64,000 bases of DNA from Hydrogenophaga sp. BPS33. Its GTDB lineage: Bacteria; Pseudomonadota; Gammaproteobacteria; Burkholderiales; Burkholderiaceae_C. The stretch covers positions 275,635-339,634 of the forward strand of contig NZ_CP044550.1 in assembly GCF_009859475.1 (NCBI RefSeq), in the 5' to 3' direction. This document shows, in pieces, positions 16,483 through 25,778 of the stretch. How positions within the stretch are numbered: position 1 is the stretch's first letter; every line of letters begins with the position of its first letter. The notes under the pieces are model-generated. The model did not search any database, had not been told where the DNA came from, and saw nothing but the letters and a program-made list of their open reading frames with translations. Made by a program: the position numbers and the translations under genes.

Positions 16483-18507
16483 TTAGAGAACCGTCCTGAC
16501 TGCCTGGTCGAGATCGGCCTGGCAGAGCACGACCGGCGTTACTCGCCGCGAAATAGCCCGGTTGAGCGCTGCCTGGGCAACGGCTTCGGCGTTGGCGATG
16601 CTCTCGCCCTCCACAGCTTTGCCAACGGCGGCCAGCGTCAAACCTGCTCCCAGCTTCACCTTGCGACGGGCGAACCACTGTTCAAGGTAGACACCCATCG
16701 CCTCGGCATTCGGGCGCTCAAACAGCACCTTCTCGGTGAAGCGTCCACCGCGCAGCAAGGCGGCGTCGATCTGCTCCGGGTTGTTCGTCGCAGCCACCCA
16801 GACCACATCCTTGACGCGGTCGTTCACGCCATCCATGAGCGTGAGCAGCTTGTTGGTGGCTTCGGTGTTGGGCGAGTAGTCTCGGCTCTTGAGCAGCTCG
16901 TCGGCCTCGTCCACGAAAATCATGCAGGGGCGCAGTTCCTTGGCCTTGGCGTAGAGCTTTTCCAGTGCCTTGGGGTCACGAGCAAGGTCCGCGCCGGTCG
17001 CCGGCAGGAAGGCCCAATCGATGGCTTTCGCCAGGGCTTTCGCAGTGGCAGTCTTGCCAGTACCGGGAGGGCCGTAGAACAGCACGCCGGTAGGCAGTGT
17101 GCCGCCATGCGACTCGGTGTGCTCAGGGTCGGCCATGCGCCCGGCGACCAGCTCCAGCATGTCGCGGGTGGTCGGCGTTAGCACCAGTTCTTCCATGGGC
17201 TTGACGTTCTCCAGCGTCGTGCCTTTGCGGCCCTGCAGCGTTCGCAGCGCGCCCATGAAGTCTTCGAACGCCGGCTGGGTCTTCCCCTCGCGCTCAAGAT
17301 ATGAAGGCAGTTCCTCGGTGACGGCCAGGATGCGCTTGACGGAAAAACCATTCCATCGGCACGCAACCGCTTCGACGAGCGCCTCATCGACGAGGGCTTT
17401 TGGCAGGTTGGTCTTCAAGCCGAATTTAAGCAGGCCAACCCGGGCCTCGCTGTCGGGCGGCGTGATCTCGACCTTGAAGTCAAAGCGGCCCTCACGGATG
17501 CCCGCGCCGTCCAGGCGGTCGATGTGGTTGGTGGCAGCCACAAGGATGACACGGTCCTTGCGAACGTCGACCATGAGCGTGAGCAGCGCGTTAACCACGT
17601 CGCGATCCTCTTTCACGCCTTGACCGGCTCCGCCATCACGCGATTCGAGGAAGCTGTCAACCTCATCGACGAACAGCACGCAGGGCTGGTTGGCACGCGC
17701 CTCGGCGAATACGGCATTGATGCGTGAGGACTTTTCGCCCACCCAGGGACTGGCCACGTCCGCGTACGACAACTGGAACAGCGGGAGCTTGAGTTCGCCG
17801 GCCAGGGCCTCGGCGAAGACAGTCTTGCCGTTGCCCGGCTCGCCAGAGAGCAGGATGCCGTTGCGCGCGGTCTTGCCATCGGCTCGGCGAGCCACGATTA
17901 CGTTGGCGGCTTCATTCAGGCGGGCCTTGATCTCGGCGTTGCCGAAGATGTCCTTGAAGGTGGTCTTCGGGTGAACACGGCGTGCGACCGACTTCTCCGT
18001 CATAGCCACCTTGTTCGACACCCGGGTTCGGGTAGCGGTGATTTCGCCGGTCGCCAACGGGCCAACCCGTGCGAGCACCGCGAGTAGCGTCATCCAGGCA
18101 ACGTAACCAGCCAGCAGCGCCATTGGGAGACCCATAGGCTGGCTGGAGAAGAACAGCATCAGGACCAGGAAACACGCCCCCAGGCCTGCAAGCGTTGGAG
18201 CCGCAACCTGCATGAAGACCGATCCGCTGATGGTCAGGTCGCCCAGTGCCACGCGGGCGATCACTCGCCAGATCAGCGCACAGCCGCCCAAGGCTGACAG
18301 GATGAAGATGGGCGCGAAGATGCTGGCTGCCGGCTCTGCGCGGCTTCCCAGTTCGACGCCCGCACCCCATCCCATGTAGCCACGAAAGCTCTGCCATGCG
18401 ATCGCCGAAAGCCAGAAGCCCTTGACGACGACGACGATGAGCATGGACAGTCTCGCTGCCAACGATTCAGCATGGAAGAAGACGTTCTGGAAAAGGGTCT
18501 TGAGCAT
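16483..18507 (-). CDS. Membrane-anchored double AAA+ ATPase in T4SS operon
   Basis: A 674-residue protein with four N-terminal hydrophobic segments in the first 160 residues and two AAA+ modules. The first has Walker A GEPGNGKT and Walker B CVLFVDEVDSF. The second has GPPGTGKT and MIFVDEADELL. Second-region-of-homology stretches (VAATNHIDRLDGAGIREGRF and VAATNNPEQIDAALLRGGRF) are both intact. The fold is FtsH/Cdc48-like, but no HExxH protease domain follows. The ATG at 18507 has AGAGG five bases ahead; an in-frame GTG eight codons upstream lacks a good site. It lies between virB6 and virB1, a place where standard VirB systems have no such gene. I infer an unfoldase or remodelling ATPase acting at the membrane on secretion-system parts or substrates. 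Confidence 0.82.
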   Translation of the reverse strand: MLKTLFQNVFFHAESLAARLSMLIVVVVKGFWLSAIAWQSFRGYMGWGAGVELGSRAEPAASIFAPIFILSALGGCALIWRVIARVALGDLTISGSVFMQVAAPTLAGLGACFLVLMLFFSSQPMGLPMALLAGYVAWMTLLAVLARVGPLATGEITATRTRVSNKVAMTEKSVARRVHPKTTFKDIFGNAEIKARLNEAANVIVARRADGKTARNGILLSGEPGNGKTVFAEALAGELKLPLFQLSYADVASPWVGEKSSRINAVFAEARANQPCVLFVDEVDSFLESRDGGAGQGVKEDRDVVNALLTLMVDVRKDRVILVAATNHIDRLDGAGIREGRFDFKVEITPPDSEARVGLLKFGLKTNLPKALVDEALVEAVACRWNGFSVKRILAVTEELPSYLEREGKTQPAFEDFMGALRTLQGRKGTTLENVKPMEELVLTPTTRDMLELVAGRMADPEHTESHGGTLPTGVLFYGPPGTGKTATAKALAKAIDWAFLPATGADLARDPKALEKLYAKAKELRPCMIFVDEADELLKSRDYSPNTEATNKLLTLMDGVNDRVKDVVWVAATNNPEQIDAALLRGGRFTEKVLFERPNAEAMGVYLEQWFARRKVKLGAGLTLAAVGKAVEGESIANAEAVAQAALNRAISRRVTPVVLCQADLDQAVRTVL

Positions 18508-18550
18508 ATGGCCTCTGATCTGGTACTGCACTCAACATACCGGAAGGTTG

Positions 18551-19927
18551 TCAAACTGCAATATCGGACGCCGCCTTTTTATCCGCAGCCGCCTTCTGCT
18601 TGAACGTCTTTTGATAGCCGCGGTCGTAACCTGCCTTTGATGCGCCCACGCGGTACGCCATATCGCGTTCTTGCCCATTCTTCGCGTGTCTGGCACCAAC
18701 CGCAGACGAAACTCCACCGGAAGCGAGGTTCTTGATTCCACCTGCGGCGGCTCCCGTCGGCGCACTAACCGAAGACGACGCAATCCTGCCGCTCGGCGCC
18801 GTGGTCAGGCCCTTGATCCCGCCGAACCCTGTAGAACCCGCGCTACCCGACAGCAGGCCCGTGGCAATGGACGGCACCTGCATCAACATCAGTGTGCTCA
18901 ACAGGGAGATGATCATCATCATCGCGTGCATAAGCAGATCAGCTGTCATCTTCTCGGACGACTGTGCCGCCGCCATCTCTGCCACCATCTGCGCCTGAAC
19001 CTGACTGAGCGACGAAAGGATCGAAGACGCTGCAGTGAGCAGGAATGCAAGCACGATCTTCATCATGCAGGCGCCCAGCAAGAATTTGAGCCAGGAGTCG
19101 AATATCCAGGAAAGCGGCTTGAACATGAAGAACGGCACCATGACAGGTGCGAGCGCCAAGACCAACGTCAGCGACACAAACGACATGATCACTGTCGCCA
19201 TCCCTCCAACAGCCGCGATCACCAAGAAAAGGATGGTCAACCCCTTCGCGAGCATCGTACCGATGAGAGACATGGCCGCTGGCAGCCAACTCGTCGGATC
19301 AAAGGCCGAGGAGATATCCGATGTTGGCATTTGCGTGACGGTCGCGATTGCGGAGAAAACCGGATTTGCAACTGTCTCCAATGCGGCCGACAGCGTGCCC
19401 ATTTGCCCGCCTCCCAAGGCCGTACCCACCGACGTCATAAAGGCCTCAATGCCTTTCGCGGCCGATTGGTCCAGGAACGTGTAGACGAAGGCGAAAGACA
19501 CCCAAATCGGCACCCACTCGCCGATCAGTTCCCCAAAGCCCCTTCCAGCCGCCATCGTCTTCACGGCAGTCCAGACCATTAGGGCGACCAGAAAGAAGCC
19601 GGCAATGATATTGCCCATCTCCTTGAGATTGCCATTCGCGAGCTTTTGCAGGGCTTGATCTACCGCCTCGGACACACGCGGCACCAGTTGCTGCATGCCG
19701 ACGTCATAGGATGATTTCGCCGCTGGAGCTGCGGCCTGACCATTCCCCGCATCTTGGGCTCCAACCAACGCACTCGCGAAAGCGGCGATGAGGATCAACG
19801 TGAGCACGAGATTGCGGGGGCGCATGAACCTCGCGCGCTTGTCCGCCAGCCAATCAATTGTGGGTTCGACAATGCGGCCAACCCAATAGCCGAAGATGAT
19901 GTTCGCCTGCATGTTCATGGTCCGCAT
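18551..19927 (-). CDS. virB6: VirB6/TrbL-family polytopic T4SS protein
   Basis: A 458-residue inner-membrane protein with an N-terminal helix (RNLVLTLILIAAFASALVGA) and at least five further helices between about 115 and 355, including GMATVIMSFVSLTLVLALAPVM and MVPFFMFKPLSWIFDSWLKF. The latter is the VirB6/TrbL signature area. The C-terminal 80 residues are Gly/Ser-rich and cytoplasmic. It is placed between virB5 and the AAA+ gene. VirB6 forms part of the inner-membrane channel. Start codon is uncertain: ATGs at 19927, 19918 and 19912 are all close and none has a strong ribosome site. Confidence 0.87.
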   Translation of the reverse strand: MRTMNMQANIIFGYWVGRIVEPTIDWLADKRARFMRPRNLVLTLILIAAFASALVGAQDAGNGQAAAPAAKSSYDVGMQQLVPRVSEAVDQALQKLANGNLKEMGNIIAGFFLVALMVWTAVKTMAAGRGFGELIGEWVPIWVSFAFVYTFLDQSAAKGIEAFMTSVGTALGGGQMGTLSAALETVANPVFSAIATVTQMPTSDISSAFDPTSWLPAAMSLIGTMLAKGLTILFLVIAAVGGMATVIMSFVSLTLVLALAPVMVPFFMFKPLSWIFDSWLKFLLGACMMKIVLAFLLTAASSILSSLSQVQAQMVAEMAAAQSSEKMTADLLMHAMMMIISLLSTLMLMQVPSIATGLLSGSAGSTGFGGIKGLTTAPSGRIASSSVSAPTGAAAGGIKNLASGGVSSAVGARHAKNGQERDMAYRVGASKAGYDRGYQKTFKQKAAADKKAASDIAV

Positions 19928-19941
19928 TGCCGTCTACCGCA

Positions 19942-20703
19942 TCACTTATTGAGGACAGCCTTGGCCGCGGCTTGCTGGCGGTCGCGGACCGCCTGCTCCT
20001 GTTTGCTCATCCGCGTCAACTCAGATGCGGTGCGCTCTTTCGTGACCGCAGCATCCGCTTGTGCTCGCGATTGCTCCTGCATGGTGGCCACGATCGTTTC
20101 GGTCATCTTCGCGTTCTGCAGCACCAAACGGTTCATTTGTTTGTTCAGAACCTGCAGGGATTGCTGCGTACCTGCGGCGTTCGCGATCATTGGCTCAAAG
20201 CTACGAGCGGCTTCATAGTCGTTTTTGACTTGATCCAGGACCGATGCCTCGTACTGCATGCGGTTGATCGCCCGCTTGTTCTGGTTCCGCGCATCCGCGT
20301 GCACCGTTTCAACGTATTTTTCCCACGTGAGACCGCTAAGTCGCGCCTCCGAGATCCGAGCCTCCATCATTTTCTTCTGCTCATCCAACGAGCCATACAG
20401 ACTCGTGAGCGCCTTTGCATAGGCGAGAAGATCTGCCTCGGATTTCTGGTTGTGCGAAGCGTTGCTAGGCATTGATCCGAACTTGGCGTTGTTCGCGATA
20501 TCGATCGCGTACTGCTTGTTCTGGACGGCAAGCGCGGAGACCTCTGCCTTCGCCGACTTCGCCGAGTCCGCAGCCACTAAAAGCAGTTGAATATTGTTCA
20601 TGATCTGCGTGAACTCCGAAGCTACCCAGGCCATCGCTGACATGGGTGATGCCAACGCGACTGAGACAACTGCGGCTTGGACGATGGATTTACGCTTGGA
20701 CAT
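19942..20703 (-). CDS. virB5: VirB5/TrbJ-like T4SS pilus-tip protein
   Basis: A 253-residue secreted helical protein. The signal peptide is followed by WVASEFTQIMNNIQLL, the usual start of VirB5/TrbJ proteins, and by long amphipathic helices. The C-terminus is rich in Gln and Ala (EQSRAQADAAVTKERTASEL). A strong ribosome site GAAGGAGG lies six bases before the ATG, and the gene overlaps the end of virB4 by 14 bases. In conjugation systems VirB5 sits at the pilus tip and helps contact the recipient. Confidence 0.82.
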   Translation of the reverse strand: MSKRKSIVQAAVVSVALASPMSAMAWVASEFTQIMNNIQLLLVAADSAKSAKAEVSALAVQNKQYAIDIANNAKFGSMPSNASHNQKSEADLLAYAKALTSLYGSLDEQKKMMEARISEARLSGLTWEKYVETVHADARNQNKRAINRMQYEASVLDQVKNDYEAARSFEPMIANAAGTQQSLQVLNKQMNRLVLQNAKMTETIVATMQEQSRAQADAAVTKERTASELTRMSKQEQAVRDRQQAAAKAVLNK

Positions 20704-23263
20704 TGAGGACCTCCTTCAAAAATTTCATTTCCCAGTTGGCTTCACGAGAAGCCGCATACATGGCGAGCTGCTCGCGCTTGGCTTCCTGCGTCGTGGCTTC
20801 GTTGATCGCGATCACGGCGTGTGGCATCTTCGTGTTGACAAGTCGCGTCACGGTAGGCCGAACCAGCAGGTAGTCGCGCTTGGGGATCGCACCGGCCAGC
20901 AACTCCATTTGCGCATCGGTGGTACCAAACACGGAACGGAACAACTCGGCTTGCTCATGCACGGACGACTTCACCGCAGGCAGGAAGATCTGCGTGGGGA
21001 TGTTGGTCACAAAACTCCCAATGTTGGGAAGGCGCGCGATCTCGTCGAGTGCTTGCGTGGCGAACATGACAAAGGCGCGCTTCTTGCGGAATGTTCGCAA
21101 CCAGTCTTCCATCTTCTGCGCGAAGACGGGGTTGGACAGCATGTACCAGGCCTCTTCCACGTAGATCAGCGTGGGCGTGGTGCCATTCAGACTGCGCTCG
21201 ATGCAGTAGAAAGCGTAGTCCATGAATGGGCTGGCCAGCTGGGGCGTCTCCAGGATGCCGCCGCACTCCATGCAAACCATGTGGGTCAGCTTGAAGTTGT
21301 CTTCGTCGTTGTCGAAGTAGTTGGCGTATGGGCCCGCGCCGTAGTCATCATCGGAGTCCGACCGGTCCACATACGGAGCCAGCTTTGCTGCCAGGTCACG
21401 GTTCTCGCCGGCAATCAGCGCGTAGACCGCCGAGAGACGCCAAGCCGACTCCGGGCTTCGGCGCAGGCCCTGGATTGCCGAGAAGATGGTCGCGCTCTCG
21501 GTTGGCGAGATATCGCTTCCGCCCGCCGTGATCAGCACCTCGATCCACTGGCGCAGGCGCATGTCGTCCTTGTTCTGCATCATGACCTTGACTGGGTTCA
21601 TGCCGCGGTCGCGCCCCTTCGGGCCTGAGTCGATGTGTTTGCCCCCCATCAGAACCGCGCCCATCATCAGGCTGTAGTCCTTGTCGAAGATGTACGTCTG
21701 AGCGGGCGTGTACTTCTGGAACTGAGCAATGAGCAGGGTCATCAGCGATGTCTTGCCCGAGCCCGAGCCGCCGATGATTGCCGTGTGTCCAAGATCACCC
21801 TCATGGGGGTTGAAGTCATAGGAGACGCCGTAGGGCGTTAGGAACCTGCACAGCGGAGGAACTTCGCGGCCCAGCACGCGCGAGAACAAGGGGTGGAGTT
21901 CTTCGCCGCGCGTGATGGTCCGGATAGGCGCCAAATCGGCGATGTTCGCTGAGGACGCCAGTTTCCAACGCAAAGTCGCGTTGGAGTTTCCGGGGAGGCT
22001 GGTCAGGTAGGCCGACATCATCCCCTGGCGTTCGCGCACGATCGTGAAGCCACTGCTGCGCAGCGAGCCCGCCAGCTGGTCTGCCGCAACCTCGGCTTGA
22101 CGTTGCGTGTCGCCAAGCGCCAAGAGGGTCATGTTGTAGTAGCCGTAGGTCAGATCCTCGGTGGTGAGCTCGACCAGCGCATCCTGTGCGTCTTGGGCCA
22201 GATGCAGGTTGCCGGTGTTGACCTTCTCACTGACCTGGTCGAACAGCCTTTCGAACACACGCGTAACGACCGACTTGACCTCGGAGCGGTAGAACATCTC
22301 CGCGTCTTGGATTGCCTTCTCGGCCACCATGCGGTCCAGAAAGCGAAAGCACTGCACCAGCACATACTCGCAGTCGGTTCCCATCAGACGATCAACGTCG
22401 TTGGAATACGCTTCCCTTGGCGTTCCAGTGGTAGACAGGGCTGCCACATAGGTGGCCTTGGTGGGCCCTTTGAACATCAACTGGTCATTGCGCCGCTCGA
22501 TGGTGTCTGCCGCCAGGATCGTGTTCAGGAATGGGGTATCTCCCACCGAGGCGACAGGTCCACGTGGCGATGCCAGGTTGGCGCGGGAATAGAGTTCCCC
22601 CAGGAACTCCGGACCTTCCATCCGGCGAAATCCCAAGTTGTTTTGCACTACCCCGGCGAACGAGGCAATCACTTTCTCGAATTCCGAGGCCATCTCGGCG
22701 AGTTGACCACGCACCTGTGCGATGGCCCCCTTCTCGGTGAAACGGCGCTTGATGAGGCTGGCCGTGGCCTTGAGGACCTGCCCGTCGTGCTCTTGAATCT
22801 CGGCCGTTAGAGCTTCGAAGAATCGCTCCGACTTGTTCGGGAAGTTGTACGACAGGTAGATGTGCTGCCGAATCACCGCGTTTCGTTGCACCTTGCAGGC
22901 CGCGCCCCACTGCTCGTCGATGAGGCGGGCCACCGGGCTGGCGAATTCGCCGAAGTTGTAGCCGTCCGTGAATCGACGCTCCTGAATGCTCCAGAGGGTC
23001 ACGCGATCGGTGAGCGCGCGCAAGGCGATCTGCAGCTGGTTAATGCGCTGGTCAACTTCGAAGTTTTCCTTGCCCTCGACGTCCTCACCGGCGAAGGCAA
23101 ACCCCGCCAGGAGCGAGCCGTCCTGGCAAAGCACCAGACCAGGCGTAACCTGCCCGAACCATGGCAGGAGTTCAGCGAAACTTTTCGCGGCCTTGCGCGG
23201 CTTGGTGAAGAGGTCTTCGAATGAGAGCATGGCAATGCGACAGGGGAAGGTGAAATGAGGCAC
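20690..23263 (-). CDS. virB4: VirB4/TrbE-family T4SS ATPase
   Basis: An 857-residue VirB4. The N-terminal CagE-type domain is followed by a RecA-like ATPase with Walker A GGSGSGKTS near residue 495, KDYSLMMGAVLMGGK in the domain 2 entry, Walker B LIYVEEAWYML and the motif FVMFATQALDEI. The catalytic motifs are intact. The first start, GTG 23263, has AGG seven bases upstream. An ATG 11 codons further in (MLSFEDLF) has no ribosome site but matches where many homologues begin. It lies between virB3 and virB5. VirB4 powers substrate transfer and pilus biogenesis at the inner membrane. Confidence 0.92.
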   Translation of the reverse strand: MPHFTFPCRIAMLSFEDLFTKPRKAAKSFAELLPWFGQVTPGLVLCQDGSLLAGFAFAGEDVEGKENFEVDQRINQLQIALRALTDRVTLWSIQERRFTDGYNFGEFASPVARLIDEQWGAACKVQRNAVIRQHIYLSYNFPNKSERFFEALTAEIQEHDGQVLKATASLIKRRFTEKGAIAQVRGQLAEMASEFEKVIASFAGVVQNNLGFRRMEGPEFLGELYSRANLASPRGPVASVGDTPFLNTILAADTIERRNDQLMFKGPTKATYVAALSTTGTPREAYSNDVDRLMGTDCEYVLVQCFRFLDRMVAEKAIQDAEMFYRSEVKSVVTRVFERLFDQVSEKVNTGNLHLAQDAQDALVELTTEDLTYGYYNMTLLALGDTQRQAEVAADQLAGSLRSSGFTIVRERQGMMSAYLTSLPGNSNATLRWKLASSANIADLAPIRTITRGEELHPLFSRVLGREVPPLCRFLTPYGVSYDFNPHEGDLGHTAIIGGSGSGKTSLMTLLIAQFQKYTPAQTYIFDKDYSLMMGAVLMGGKHIDSGPKGRDRGMNPVKVMMQNKDDMRLRQWIEVLITAGGSDISPTESATIFSAIQGLRRSPESAWRLSAVYALIAGENRDLAAKLAPYVDRSDSDDDYGAGPYANYFDNDEDNFKLTHMVCMECGGILETPQLASPFMDYAFYCIERSLNGTTPTLIYVEEAWYMLSNPVFAQKMEDWLRTFRKKRAFVMFATQALDEIARLPNIGSFVTNIPTQIFLPAVKSSVHEQAELFRSVFGTTDAQMELLAGAIPKRDYLLVRPTVTRLVNTKMPHAVIAINEATTQEAKREQLAMYAASREANWEMKFLKEVLNVQA

Positions 23264-23287
23264 GCGCGGACCTAGCCGCGCGTGTGT

Positions 23288-23593
23288 TCAACGGGGCAAT
23301 CCCTTGCCCCAGCCTCGCGGGCGACTGTTGAAGTCGCTCGGCCGAGGCGTTGCGTCGTAGACGTGGTCTTCGTTGAGGTAGTGAAGCAGGATGGCCATGA
23401 ACTGGTCATCCTTCTTGGTCACCCACCGCGCGATCATGTAGAGGATTGCCAGGATTGGGTATGCCCAATACATCTTCGCCACCAGAGCAAACACACCGAT
23501 GAAGACGATGCCTGCGAAACTCCCCTTCTCCACCCCCATGATCAGCTTGGGCCGGTGGAGCGAGATGTGGAAGGGACTGGTCCGCGACGCCAC
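23288..23593 (-). CDS. virB3: VirB3/TrbD-family T4SS protein
   Basis: A 101-residue protein with two adjacent membrane helices (FAGIVFIGVFALVAKMYW and AYPILAILYMIARWV) and the VirB3 pattern of a short N-terminal segment ending in RPKLIMGVEKGSF. The start is a GTG directly after the virB2 stop, so translation is probably coupled. The gene sits between virB2 and virB4 as in most T4SS operons. VirB3 works with VirB4 in the inner membrane. Confidence 0.87.
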   Translation of the reverse strand: MASRTSPFHISLHRPKLIMGVEKGSFAGIVFIGVFALVAKMYWAYPILAILYMIARWVTKKDDQFMAILLHYLNEDHVYDATPRPSDFNSRPRGWGKGLPR

Positions 23594-23596
23594 GGC

Positions 23597-23989
23597 TTAC
23601 TGCAGGCAGGCGCTCATGCCAGCGATGTTGTTGATGTAGCCGCTGTTGGCCAGGATGGAGCCCATGCCAAGGATCACACCGAAGATGATGCAGACCGTGA
23701 TGATCTTGCCCCAATCCATCTTGGAGATCATCCCGAAGACCAGGGTCACGACCACCACGATCACGAAGATCACGATTGCAAGTGGACCCTTCAGCCAGGC
23801 GACGATGCTGCAACCGAAGTCCTGGATGAATGGCACAGTGATACCCGAACCCTGAGCGAATGCTTCGACGGGCATGAAAGCGGCCAGCATGAGCAGGATC
23901 GCTGCAAACAGAATGGGCAATTGGCCCGGGTTTGCGCGGCGGTTCATGAAGGGCGAGGTGAACAGTTGGAAGGAATTGGCAAAGTTCAT
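23597..23989 (-). CDS. virB2: VirB2/TrbC-family conjugative pilin
   Basis: A 130-residue prepilin with a long signal peptide (LPILFAAILLMLAAFMPVEAFAQ), then a mature part of about 85 residues with two hydrophobic segments (AIVIFVIVVVVTLVFGMIS and KIITVCIIFGVILGMGSILA). That is the VirB2/TrbC layout. The ATG at 23989 was chosen because AGAG lies seven bases upstream and longer frames are polar. It follows virB11 by 61 bp. It should form the extracellular conjugative pilus, so this element encodes two pilins of different types (VirB2 and PilS). Confidence 0.87.
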   Translation of the reverse strand: MNFANSFQLFTSPFMNRRANPGQLPILFAAILLMLAAFMPVEAFAQGSGITVPFIQDFGCSIVAWLKGPLAIVIFVIVVVVTLVFGMISKMDWGKIITVCIIFGVILGMGSILANSGYINNIAGMSACLQ

Positions 23990-24050
23990 GGTGTGACTCT
24001 CTAGGTTGATAAAGGGGGGTGGGTGATTGATGCAGGCGAGGTGCCCGGCT

Positions 24051-25043
24051 TCAAAAGTTTTCGATCTCGTATTCGCCTTTGGCGCGGTCGAATCCGTGCA
24101 GGCGGCTGACCTGTGAGACCGACCGCTTGCTGCCATCGCGGTAGATGAAGAACATCCAATCGACGGTGTCGGCGATGGCTGCGCGCAAAGGGTCGTAGGG
24201 CACACCCATGTTGGCCATCAGGAGCAGGTTCTCCAGGCGCGGAAGCGCCTTGGGCGCGCTGTTGGCGTGAATCGTTGCAGCCGAGCCAGGGTGCCCGGTG
24301 TTGGCAGCGTCAAGCCAGTCGTAGGCCTCCGGCCCCCGTAACTCGCCCAGCACCACACGCTTGGGTGCATAGCGCATTGCTGTGCGCACGGCCTTGCGCG
24401 GCGTAACGCCCTGGTCCTCATCGCACTCGATGCGGACATGGTTGTCGCTCGAGATCTTCAGTTCCGGCACGTTCTCGATGACGAACAGGCGCTCATCGTC
24501 GGGAATCATGGAGAGCGCAGTGTTCAGCAGCGTGGTCTTGCCAGATGCAGTGCCGCCCACCACCAAGAAGGTTTCTCGCGCTGCGATGGCGTTTGCCAGC
24601 AGGGTCGCGTACTTCTCAGAGATGGTTCCTGAGGCGACATACTCCTCGATGGTGAAGACGCGCGCTGCATGGCGTCGGATACACATCGAAGGTCCCTTGA
24701 CCGCAATGGGCGGCAGGATTGCCTCGACACGAAAGCCTGGCAGCGGGGCCGACAGGATCCGATTGTTCGATTTCTCGCCAACTTCCTTGGCCACCGTCGC
24801 GGCGATCAGGGTGATTGCGGTCTTGATCGTGCCGGCGCTCAAACTCACCGGTACGCGCAGTTCCTTGCCTCGGCGTGAGATAAACACGTCGTCGGGCCCG
24901 TTTACCATGATTTCGTTGACTTCTTCGTCCTCGAAATACGGTCGCAGCATGTGAAGTGTGTCCTTGATCTGGTTCAGCACGCTTTGGCTGTAGCCGCCGC
25001 GCGTTCCCCGACCATCCGCACCAACAATGACTCCTGAACTCAT
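24051..25043 (-). CDS. virB11: VirB11/TrbB-family T4SS ATPase
   Basis: A 330-residue hexameric ATPase of the VirB11 type: an N-terminal domain with LRPYFEDEEVNEIMVNGPDDV, Walker A GGTASGKTT near 173-181, Asp-box LFVIENVPELK, Walker B RVVLGELRGPEAYDWLDAAN and the His-box ATIHANS. Catalytic motifs are intact. The gene is first in a VirB11-B2-B3-B4 order as in Trb systems (trbB-C-D-E). It works with VirB4 and the coupling protein at the cytoplasmic base of the channel. Confidence 0.92.
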   Translation of the reverse strand: MSSGVIVGADGRGTRGGYSQSVLNQIKDTLHMLRPYFEDEEVNEIMVNGPDDVFISRRGKELRVPVSLSAGTIKTAITLIAATVAKEVGEKSNNRILSAPLPGFRVEAILPPIAVKGPSMCIRRHAARVFTIEEYVASGTISEKYATLLANAIAARETFLVVGGTASGKTTLLNTALSMIPDDERLFVIENVPELKISSDNHVRIECDEDQGVTPRKAVRTAMRYAPKRVVLGELRGPEAYDWLDAANTGHPGSAATIHANSAPKALPRLENLLLMANMGVPYDPLRAAIADTVDWMFFIYRDGSKRSVSQVSRLHGFDRAKGEYEIENF

Positions 25044-25124
25044 GCAGGAATTCTTGTCTGCGGTTTGCGTTTCGCTCCCCGCCCAACATCCCCAAATGGG
25101 GCCGTTGAACAGGGATACGCACCC

Positions 25125-25763
25125 TCAGCGCCCGAAGATGGGCTGCGAGTTGGAAACCAGAATGGACAACGGCATCGCAACGAACGCGGCCCAGGCCGGA
25201 GCCAGCAAAGGCGACAAGCTGAATGGCAGCACCAGGTACAGCACCGGCAGCGCGATCACAGGGATAACCACCATCCCGGCAAGCGTGAACGTCGCCGGCC
25301 GCAGGGAGCCGAATTCGCTCATCTTGACGTTGCGCAGCATCAGGCCGTCATAGACCGCCGCAACGAAGAGCGGCGCCAGGAAGGCCAGCCAGATCAGCAC
25401 GATGGCCATTCGCATGGCCACGATGTAGGACTGCAGTACCAGGCCCTGCATGTAGCTGTTGAAGAGGTTGCCCATCATTGCGCCCCCTGGGCCTGCGACC
25501 TTGCGGCTGAGCTTCTTATCATCATCCGAGAGCGAGGCGGTTTTGGCAGCGCCGGCCACCACCATCAGCGGCGTGCCCTCGAAGATCGAGTTTGCAAAGC
25601 CGACCACCATGTCGGCCGCACGCTTGCCCATCGCGTGCCTTGTCTGCTGGATTTCCCCGGTCACGAAGCGCTCCATGCTCTCGCCGGACCTCAGCAGGGG
25701 TGAGAGCATGAATCCCAGGATTGCTAGGACAAACCAGAAACCAAGGTGCTGGGAGTTTTTCAT
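25125..25763 (-). CDS. DUF4400-type ICE/plasmid membrane protein
   Basis: A 212-residue protein with an N-terminal helix (GFWFVLAILGFMLSPLL), a soluble helical region and three further hydrophobic segments (AMRMAIVLIWLAFLAPLFVAA, TLAGMVVIPVIALPVLYLVLP). The LIWLAFLAPLFVAAVYDGLMLR region resembles the DUF4400 family found next to TraD in integrative conjugative elements; no biochemical role is established. It lies between virB11 and an unknown gene, downstream of traD. The assignment is from topology and context. Confidence 0.7.
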   Translation of the reverse strand: MKNSQHLGFWFVLAILGFMLSPLLRSGESMERFVTGEIQQTRHAMGKRAADMVVGFANSIFEGTPLMVVAGAAKTASLSDDDKKLSRKVAGPGGAMMGNLFNSYMQGLVLQSYIVAMRMAIVLIWLAFLAPLFVAAVYDGLMLRNVKMSEFGSLRPATFTLAGMVVIPVIALPVLYLVLPFSLSPLLAPAWAAFVAMPLSILVSNSQPIFGR

Positions 25764-25778
25764 AGGTGAATGCCGCGT

